DNA from: Pilasporangium apinafurcum
Lineage: Eukaryota > Oomycota > Peronosporomycetes > Pythiales > Pythiaceae
Direction: 5' to 3'
Assembly: GCA_001600495.1 (NCBI GenBank)
Contig: BCKE01000104.1
Span: forward strand, 1 to 39,123
Length of the DNA: 39,123 nucleotides
Shown here: one piece after another, positions 32,108 through 39,123 of the stretch
Layout: each line of letters opens with the position of its first letter
How positions within the stretch are numbered: position 1 is the first letter of the stretch
Made by a program: the position numbers and the translations under genes
Notes under the pieces: model-generated
Databases searched by the model: none
Seen by the model: the letters and a program-made list of their open reading frames with translations, nothing else
Told to the model about the DNA's origin: nothing

Positions 32108-32749
32108 ATGCCACCAAAACATGCAGCAGTCGCCGTGGCGCCCCCTGCACCAACACCAGCTTCCGCCGTGTCAGCACCTGAGCCAGATGATTCAGCTCAA
32201 CCTCCAGACACAGAGCCAATCAAATGCCCCTATCTCATCTCCTTTGACGATCTCACGTACATTTTACAAGGAGAAACATCGATGGAGCGCTGTCTGCGTT
32301 TGCAAAGTGCTCTCCATGTGAGCCACTACGACACCAACCCACGCACGTCCGTGTGGGTGGATTTCTGCTTCGGTGTGCTTTGGTTCGCGCACGAGGAAGC
32401 TCAATTTCCACCAGAAAAGGTACTCGTGGCACTCACGCTCACCAACGATCTCTTCACGTTCGCTACCACCACAACACAAGCCGATCCACCGTCAACAAAT
32501 GATAAATTTCCAACATTGGAAGCCACATACGACGAATTTCGCCAACGTGTTCGTTCTCTTGAAAACTTCTCCACCGTCAACGTTGCCCAAATCGTCAAGT
32601 TCCTTTCATCTACTTTCTTCCGCCACTTTTACGCATATCAGCACGTTTTCCAGGCTCAGCGACCCTCAGTTACACGTGAATTGGAGGTGTTCGTAGAGAT
32701 TCCATTCCCTCCACAGCCACTAGCGACCGCCACACTACAGACGGAATAA
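32108..32749 (+). CDS. CFAP119/CCDC189-like flagellar protein
   Basis: The single exon gives 213 residues. After a Pro/Ala-rich N-terminus of about 40 residues, the conserved part reads TSVWVDFCFGVLWFAHEE, then FPPEKVLVALTLTNDLF. It ends in IVKFLSSTFFRHFYAYQHVF. This order of helices matches the CFAP119 (CCDC189) family, an axoneme-associated protein of motile cilia. The assignment is by remembered motif similarity and the protein is shorter than the animal ones. It lies 156 bp downstream of CAP on the same strand with its own start. Confidence 0.65.
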   Translation: MPPKHAAVAVAPPAPTPASAVSAPEPDDSAQPPDTEPIKCPYLISFDDLTYILQGETSMERCLRLQSALHVSHYDTNPRTSVWVDFCFGVLWFAHEEAQFPPEKVLVALTLTNDLFTFATTTTQADPPSTNDKFPTLEATYDEFRQRVRSLENFSTVNVAQIVKFLSSTFFRHFYAYQHVFQAQRPSVTRELEVFVEIPFPPQPLATATLQTE

Positions 32750-32770
32750 TACGCAAATTTGGAAGTGAGC

Positions 32771-32776
32771 AATAAA
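32771..32776 (+). terminator. AATAAA polyadenylation signal
   Basis: A canonical AATAAA lies 22 bp after the stop of the CFAP119-like gene, inside the 124-bp interval before the convergent downstream gene. Confidence 0.55.
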
Positions 32777-32873
32777 TGGACTTGTCTCTGTTGGCCTCTT
32801 ATGTTTTCTTTCTTGCGTACTTGACTGGAATCGTCCCAGTGGTTCTACGACGCATGGAACTATTATAATCTAC

Positions 32874-34100
32874 TCAGTGTTTAAACAATCGTGTCACGCT
32901 GTTCATATCCACGTCCTTGAGGGAGTTGATCGTGCCGTTGAGGATGATGAACGAGCCTACAATCTGCGTCGTACGAATGGTTAGTCCGCGGGGGAAAAGT
33001 ACAGCGAGTGTGGCGGCTGTCACGAAGCGTGCACGGGCAGGGATCGTCTGCGGAACGCGTGACTCCGAATGACGGATGAAATCGTTCATGTGCGCCACGT
33101 ACGACTTCTGAGGGTTCATGAGCTTCATTGTCGAGAGATTATGTGGCACATGCGAGAAATAGCCAGCCACAACACCGGCCATCATACTCCCAATGGCGTT
33201 CTTCATCACCGGACTCGTCGAGATCGGAATACGCTCCTCAAAATAGTCGGACAACTGGTTTAGACCGATACCGAAAACCACTTCACGCACACACCGAGGC
33301 ACAAGCCCACGCATCCATCGTGTGAGAAGCGATTCTGGATTCATGTGACCCGCGTTGAATGCTTCCAGCAAACTGCTGACAGGCGTCATGATAATGCCCG
33401 GTGCCACAACCTCCGCGAGCCGCACGACCTGAGGATTGTCGTACTGATCGGCATCCACGTTCTTCTCCAGCAAATGGCGAATTCCCTTGAAGCCGTTGAT
33501 GTAAACTACACGCGTGGGGATCTGCATACCCATGTTGGGGAACATCTGCGTCACCGGCTGACCCGTCAGACGGGCGTTCAAGAGCGAGTTCATGCCGCTT
33601 CGGTAGAAACTCTCGACAGCCGCAGCGACAGACGTGGCAAAGTATGGCGTGGGCTTGGCGTGTTGCTCCAGCAGTGGCGTCTGCAGCAGCCATGCTTGTC
33701 GACGGATCTCCTTCGTGAGCGACTGAATTACCTCACGCGAAGCGTCGCGGTCGTCCAGTACCTCCAAGAGATCCGAGGATTCCACCACGTAGCCATTTAC
33801 TGGTGTGATGCACCGGTAGGTCACCCCTGCGGGGTCCTGTACGACGGCATGATTCGCACCCACGGCCTCTCCAGCAGAGAACGTCCCGAGCATGTGCATT
33901 TGCCCGCCGATGTCCTTAGTGCTTTCCATGCGCCCCTGTGCGATGACGAGCAGCTCCTTTTGTGGTTCTCCTTGGTGATAAACCACCTTGCCCTTCGGAT
34001 AAGAGACGTGCCGCGCCCGTGCACAAATTTTACGCAGCGTCGCTTCTGTACACTGCGAGAACATCCCGGAGGAAGCGGTCCAATGCACGCAGTCATCCAT
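32874..34100 (-). CDS. Cyclic-nucleotide-binding-like domain fused to mitochondrial-carrier-like domain
   Basis: The single exon gives 408 residues from the ATG at 34100; the frame extends upstream only through GTG. Residues about 15-125 follow a CNB fold: YPKGKVVYHQGEPQKELLVI, then QGRMES, then a GEAVGANHAV loop. The phosphate-binding cassette lacks the usual arginine, so nucleotide binding is doubtful. Residues about 170-400 resemble the SLC25 membrane region, with YINGFKGIRHLLE, TRWMRGLVPRCVREVVF and SMMAGVVAGYFSHVPHN. The canonical PxD/ExxK/R triplets are eroded, as in divergent carriers such as the mitochondrial fission/fusion relatives. It may be an outer-membrane or non-transporting carrier controlled by its N-terminal domain; this is inference. 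Confidence 0.75.
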   Translation of the reverse strand: MDDCVHWTASSGMFSQCTEATLRKICARARHVSYPKGKVVYHQGEPQKELLVIAQGRMESTKDIGGQMHMLGTFSAGEAVGANHAVVQDPAGVTYRCITPVNGYVVESSDLLEVLDDRDASREVIQSLTKEIRRQAWLLQTPLLEQHAKPTPYFATSVAAAVESFYRSGMNSLLNARLTGQPVTQMFPNMGMQIPTRVVYINGFKGIRHLLEKNVDADQYDNPQVVRLAEVVAPGIIMTPVSSLLEAFNAGHMNPESLLTRWMRGLVPRCVREVVFGIGLNQLSDYFEERIPISTSPVMKNAIGSMMAGVVAGYFSHVPHNLSTMKLMNPQKSYVAHMNDFIRHSESRVPQTIPARARFVTAATLAVLFPRGLTIRTTQIVGSFIILNGTINSLKDVDMNSVTRLFKH

Positions 34101-34303
34101 TTTCTCCTCTCGTTTGCTTGCCAGCTCACACGCACACACAAGTTGGACGAAATCGGCTGAAGTGGCAATGGGAACAAAACTCAGCCAAGTGCCGTTTGTG
34201 CAACACAAGCGGGTTGATACACTCACGGGTTTGGGTTGTTGGTAATATGGGTGGAGTGTATGACGCCTGTTAAATGGGTTGGATGACGTATACTACTTCA
34301 AAA

Positions 34304-34318
34304 CCCACCCACCCACCC
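34304..34318 (-). promoter_or_regulatory. Potential G-quadruplex in upstream region
   Basis: The minus strand reads four GGG runs separated by single T bases. It lies about 205 bp upstream of the CNB/carrier ATG, on that gene's coding strand. Runs of this form are known to fold into very stable parallel quadruplexes. A regulatory role is not shown. Confidence 0.5.
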
Positions 34319-34476
34319 ACTCATCTGCTTCTCACCCTTTTGTTTAGATGCGCAGAGGGTTGAATGCTCAATCGGCAAAGTGGAGATGCGTTCAGATTCG
34401 TGGGGAGAGAGTTGACTCACTTTCTTCTCTTTAGGAGAGTGGGATGATGGACTCCCCAAGCACCATAAGTACACCA

Positions 34477-37400
34477 TTATCCACGTTCAGGGTGCAGTGT
34501 GACTCGCAGTTGCCGTGGACTGATTATTTGTGAGCGCCCAGCAGTCGCTACCGTCACTGGTTTTCGTCGTGGTGTTTTCCGCAATTGCGATCCTGAGCGG
34601 CTGCTAACTGTTTGTGTCGGCGGCAGAATGGGCGGAAGCATCGTCCGTGTGATCTCCTCCGATACACTTGCATCCGCAGATGAACCATACTCCTCTTCTC
34701 CGCTTTCGTGTTGCTGATGATGGAGGTACCCGGATCGACGTCGTGTGGAATTGCGACGACCACTACGTTCGCTTTCTTGTCGTAACTGCTGTACATCCTC
34801 TACCACAGGCGCGGCGGCAATCTCACGTTTGCGCTCACGCGCATCGTAGTCCACGCGGAATTTCCACGGCCGCCTGCTGAGCTCCATGTCGCCCTGCATC
34901 AGCACGCCGAGGCACTCACCCGTTAGCGTCCAAATCTTGACGCGACGATCGAATGACGAGGTGACGAAGCTCGTGGGTTCCTGAATCATCTGGATGGAAT
35001 AGACCACGTCATCATGCGCTTGCCATTGGTACAAACATCGTACGCAGTTCTCTGTCAGCAGCGGCATCCCATTCAGGAAGAAAAAGGACGCGAGGGGATC
35101 GCGGGCGAGGAATGCCGCCCACTCCGGTCCATTTTTGGTCTTGCGGACCATTCCAGCAGCATTTACGCGCAGATTACGCTGTGGATTTGCACATTCGACC
35201 GGTTTATCGAGTCGTCTCAACCCAAACGAATCTTCAAGTTGCAGCAGCAAGGGCAGAATGTTCCAGACAACAATTGCTCCTTTATCATCTCCTGCAATCA
35301 CCAAATAGGACCCGAACGAGGACGAATGGGTTCGTGTCTTGTGCGTCGTGAAGCAATTGACTGAAGCGATGCCGCCACCAACATTCTGTGCGCGCTGATT
35401 GCGGAACCGATAAACACATTTGCATTTAAATCGTGACGGACGCATCCCCCAAAAGCACAAGTTCCCTGAGTTATCACTGGCGAGTAACAGTGGAAATGGA
35501 TCCAGAAACTGCAGCGCCAGGATCCCACTGACGTGGCCAATGCATGTCCCATCGAGGCGTCCAAACTCATAGTCCCAGATCTGAAGAGAACTGTCAGACG
35601 ATCCAGAGGCGATCAAGGACAAATTATAGGAGAAATTCAGTGACGTGATGTCGGCAGAGTGGCCACCATGCATGCGTCGAAGTAAAACGCCGCGCTCAGA
35701 GTCGCTCTCGTCGTGAATATTGATGCAGCCGTCCCATGACACACTGATCACTGCCATGTATTCTGCACAATAGCAAAGACGAGACACCTCGGTAATATGG
35801 GAGCGATTCTCCACTTCAGGATATGCAAACGATTTCATTTGAGAGCCATTGAGATAGTCGAAAACCTGGATGCTGCCACCTGCGAGTGAAGAGAGCATCA
35901 TAATAACGAAAGATGAAATCTTACTTAAACTGTTTGTGTTGCGTACCGTGGTCGCCGACAATGAACTTTCTCTCTCGAAAGTCGAGACACAGTGCTGTAA
36001 GATCCGTTGAGCTCAGTCCTCTGCAACTCATTCAGCTTAGATTTCAGATAGCTGTGAAATTCTGTGGAATATTTACAAATGTGCTCTTACCGGTACACGC
36101 GGATCAGCTTTCCGAGCCGTGCATCCCAGATTTTGACGTCTCTCCCTGCCGCAGTGATGAATGAGAGAGATGTGGAATTATACAGCGCGATGAACACAGG
36201 ATGGTCATCTGTCAGCTCTGGATTTTCCAATTTCTCGTAGTCAAATTTCGTCAACTGACACAAAGTGAATATGAGCGAGGAGAACACACTTTGGAATTAC
36301 AGAAAGTACAAGACAATGCTAACCTTTTTCCCAGCAGCTACGATGCGTTTTTCAGATGTGACAGAGATGATGTTCTTGACTTCGCCCATGTTTTCCGCTG
36401 TGAAGGTCTGCATGCACGCAAAGTTTCGGATATCCCAGACCTTGAAGATTCCATCCACGTCCGCTGTAACAATCTGAGGCGTGTCCGGAATGATTTCCAC
36501 TCCACACAAACTGTTACTATGGCCATGAAGACGCAAAATGAGCTGGTCAACATACGGATTCCAAACCAGCGCGTCAAAGTCGAAGCCTGCAGAGACAAGG
36601 AATCGATATTCTGGCGAATACGCCAATGATCGGACGCCTTTGTCATGGCCATCCAACTGTTGCTTGTGCTTTCCCGTGTGGACATCCCAGAGTCGTATCG
36701 TACGGTCCATACTCGCTGATGCGAGAGATTCTAACGTCGGAAGCTATTATAGCAAAAGTATGAGAGAGCGAACACCAATCACGTCGAGAAGAAACGCTAG
36801 TGGATCCTCTTACGTTGAGCAAATCGAGGACGATATCGTCGTGTGACCGCGCAAGCAATCGTCCATTGACTTCGCCCCCCATGTGATGTTTCTCCTCCAT
36901 CCGCTCGGCATCCCACACGTACACAACACCACTGACTCCTGCAGAAAAGAGTGTAGTCGATTCTGGATACCATTTCACGCAGTTTTGAGACGTCGGAGTG
37001 TGGCAGCTCTTCAACAAACGAAGGGTAGAGTCATCATAGAAGCGGAACTGTAGATCTGAAGAGGCAAGAACGTATTGGTTGTGCTAAATGACAGAAGCAA
37101 TTGCTGCAGTCAGAAAAGATACTTCAGCTGGCTCATTCGTGAGAGAGTGGCTGAGCGGGTAATATAACTGACCTTTGGGAGATGTTCCGCACATTGAACA
37201 AATCCATCAGGAGATCTCACAGTCCGAATCAGCTCGCAGTTGGTGTTGTAGATCTTTAGCAATGGGCTGCAATTCTCTACAAGCGCAATAACATCGTTTC
37301 CCGGAAAATAGTATATCTACATGGTGTTGTATGTTAACAGATTTCATACCAAAACGAAAAGCAAACATGAGACTGAGGTTTCTTACGTGGTCTATGAAGG

Positions 37401-38019
37401 TGCTGTGCTTGGACGCATCTTCCCATGGTACGTAATGATAATGTTGAATCGAGTTGGGCTGGTGATTTTTCACTGTCAATCCTGTGTCAACGATGAAGGA
37501 CGTAAATTCCTCCCATTCCATAGAGCCGTCACCGTTGATGTCGATCTGCGCGAACAACTCGCACAAGTTGGCGACGAGCTGCTGCTCCGAGAGATTGCGT
37601 AATCGTGAGTTTTCTTCGCTATTGGGGGAACTCTGCACAAATCGCATCATGACGTAGACGAACTCAGAGATTGAAAGGCCATCCTCGTGCTGCTGGAATT
37701 CCTTGCGAAGAGAACTAACCTAAAGAATGTTATCCAGCATGTTAGTAAACCAATGTGAGCACTCATGTCATCCTACTTTATCTATCATTTTTTTAAATGC
37801 ACGTACTTTTGCCATGTCCATCATCATCATGATGTCCATCGTGAACCCTTTTTCGGGGTCATATTCGTATGGGCGCGCATTGAACTCCCGGTAGCTCCTG
37901 ATATATTCAAGCAAAGTGAAGAAAAGCAAAAGCAAATTATGCTGCAAGCTTCGATCTTCTTACTGTTGCACTTCCGTCAGGAATGCCGCAGAGGGCTCCG
38001 TTGTAGAACTTCCTTCCAT
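34477..38019 (-). CDS. WDR49/CFAP337-like EF-hand and WD40 flagellar protein
   Basis: Nine exons (38019-37964, 37897-37807, 37719-37387, 37316-37173, 37083-36814, 36743-36324, 36254-36091, 36020-35947, 35879-34477) encode 984 residues. A canonical EF-hand loop lies at 109-120 (DINGDGSMEWEE). From about 165 to 820 at least nine WD40 repeats follow, including TIRLWDVHTGKHKQQLDGH, VSAGFDFDALVWNP, VKIWDARLGK, SLQIWDYEFG and RRVKIWTLTG. The tail of about 150 residues is basic and disordered. An EF-hand ahead of many WD repeats is the layout of WDR49/WDR64, now CFAP337, an axonemal protein. The first exon, read from MEGSSTTEPS, was chosen because it splices in phase through a 66-bp intron; the downstream methionine-rich run would lose conserved sequence. 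Confidence 0.8.
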
Positions 38020-38845
38020 TTATCCGTCGTACTTGGCAAAGAAGCAACCACGAAACGACGCAATACATGGGCGCATACAAGCAACCCCCTCGATAAGAAC
38101 CACGCCTATACGTATCCATCACATCCAATAACCATACCCTAACCAACTCGTATTTAAGTGCTCCCATAATTTTAACCCGATCCGAGTCTCTATGTAAACC
38201 ACCCGATTATACCCGAACCAATTGCTGCATCATTGGACAACTTCAACGTCGTTGAGCATTAGTCACGCAACGCAATTATGTTATTTGGTTTTATGCTTCC
38301 GCCATATAACAAGCTATTGTTGCTTGTGCACCATGAGACTAGAATGCTCTCATTGCTGCCTTGGCAAGCATGTTGCATGACGTCGTATCCTATGACTTTC
38401 CACAACAAAAATTCTGATATTCTTGCAAAGTAAAATACCATTTCTGCTAAATTGTCGCTTGTATGAGCAACATGATATTGAAGCATCCATCGAACTTGTA
38501 ATGCAAAGAATGGGAGTCCACATACCCAGCAAGATTCACTAAAATATGTGTTTCACTGGTAATCCAATCCATTATCAAAGCTAAATTCAACCGTGATCTG
38601 TTAGTATTTAGGTGTTGAATGTTGTAGTATGTACTTAATGGAGAATGCAAAAGTGAGTGTATTTGTTAGTTTTTCTTTACGCTTGTTCTAAGTTGATTCC
38701 TAGCCACACAACATACAAAATGCAATATGTAAGTGCTTCATGCGTGTTGGTATTCTAGAACATTCGGTTGAACCGAACATGCTAAAATAACGGTCTCGCA
38801 TTAACCGCACTTTACGTTTCAAACAAACTTGGTGCAAAAACACTA
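38020..38845. other. Gene-free, AT-rich region
   Basis: I find no supportable gene here. Short minus-strand frames between 38259 and 38650 contain fragments that look repeat-derived, including an LLYGGSIKPNN string and a GYVDSH string, but stops and frame changes break them. The stretch next to 38019 must contain the CFAP337-like promoter; no TATA or initiator stands out. Confidence 0.5.
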
Positions 38846-38849
38846 GGCC

Positions 38850-38925
38850 GGACAGGGACTCGAACCAGCGACNTCAGGCTTGGAAATTGAACAGTAGACC
38901 ACTGCACCATAGTGAACTCAATATA
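38850..38925 (-). repeat. tRNA-like element (probable SINE head)
   Basis: Read on the minus strand, TGGTGCAGTGG fits the tRNA A box and GGTTCGAGTCC fits the B box of an RNA polymerase III promoter, at tRNA spacing. The middle contains TTTCCAA as a possible glycine-UCC anticodon loop. The acceptor, T and anticodon stems do not pair, so a working tRNA is unlikely. The combination fits a tRNA-derived SINE whose body would extend toward lower coordinates. An ambiguous base at 38873 lies within it. No second copy is visible in this window. Confidence 0.55.
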
Positions 38926-39123
38926 AATCAAAGTTAAACTTTTTATATTGATGATTCACTTATGGTGCACACACACGCGAACTTGATCACTTCTAGTATA
39001 ACTCCACTGCGCGATACAAAACTTACATGATCCACTCGAAATACACACTCACATGCATCCACTGCCTCGACGCATCCCCAACCGTCCAATTTCCATCCCT
39101 ATGCGATTCTCCGTCCCTTCAAA

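Noticed and set aside
38100-38145. Telomere-like CCCTAA
   Set aside because: There is a single hexamer, not an array.
38850-38925. Functional tRNA-Gly(UCC) on the minus strand
   Set aside because: The A and B boxes fit, but the acceptor, anticodon and T stems do not pair, so it is better described as tRNA-derived.

Overview
The window reads as compact nuclear DNA of a flagellated stramenopile, most likely an oomycete. Genes alternate strands a few tens to a few hundred bases apart. Most introns are short (about 58-120 bp) with GT..AG ends. Some promoters carry a TCATTTT-type initiator like the oomycete core promoter, three genes belong to conserved flagellar families, and the left edge holds a hAT-like transposase remnant. 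The species cannot be fixed from this DNA. All gene models are my own reconstructions by reading-frame continuity and splice consensus. Each multi-exon model sums to a whole number of codons, but none was checked against transcripts.

Layout. 1-1100: transposase remnant, short palindromic repeats, AT-rich spacer. 1148-3515 (+): mitochondrial trifunctional protein alpha. 3709-5168 (-): CFAP36. 5444-6899 (+): SR splicing factor. 7039-7619 (+): RMI2-like OB-fold protein. 7775-9443 (-): membrane protein disulfide isomerase. 9613-12954 (-): SENP6/7-Ulp2-type SUMO protease. 13070-15895 (+): a WW domain joined to a helicase of the bacterial type I restriction HsdR class. 15912-20106 (-): DENN protein with a C-terminal PH-like domain. 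20285-21527 (+): peroxin PEX13. 21677-21931 (-): MOCS2A/MoaD. 22188-27214 (+): an anoctamin with two N-terminal four-helix, tetraspanin-like modules. 27263-28253 (-): unknown protein. 28389-29915 (-): PAQR/adiponectin-receptor family protein. 30533-31951 (+): cyclase-associated protein (CAP/Srv2). 32108-32749 (+): CFAP119/CCDC189-like. 32874-34100 (-): cyclic-nucleotide-binding-like domain fused to a mitochondrial-carrier-like domain. 34477-38019 (-): WDR49/CFAP337-like EF-hand/WD40 protein. 38020-39123: gene-free, with a tRNA-like (SINE-type) element.

Most genes are ordinary housekeeping: beta-oxidation, peroxisome import, splicing, SUMO removal, genome stability, ER folding, actin turnover and molybdenum cofactor. 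CFAP36, CFAP119 and CFAP337 point to motile zoospores. The most unusual content is in domain architecture: the WW-HsdR helicase, the tetraspanin-like/anoctamin fusion, the CNB/carrier fusion, and a PAQR receptor with a loop of about 190 residues between its first two membrane helices.
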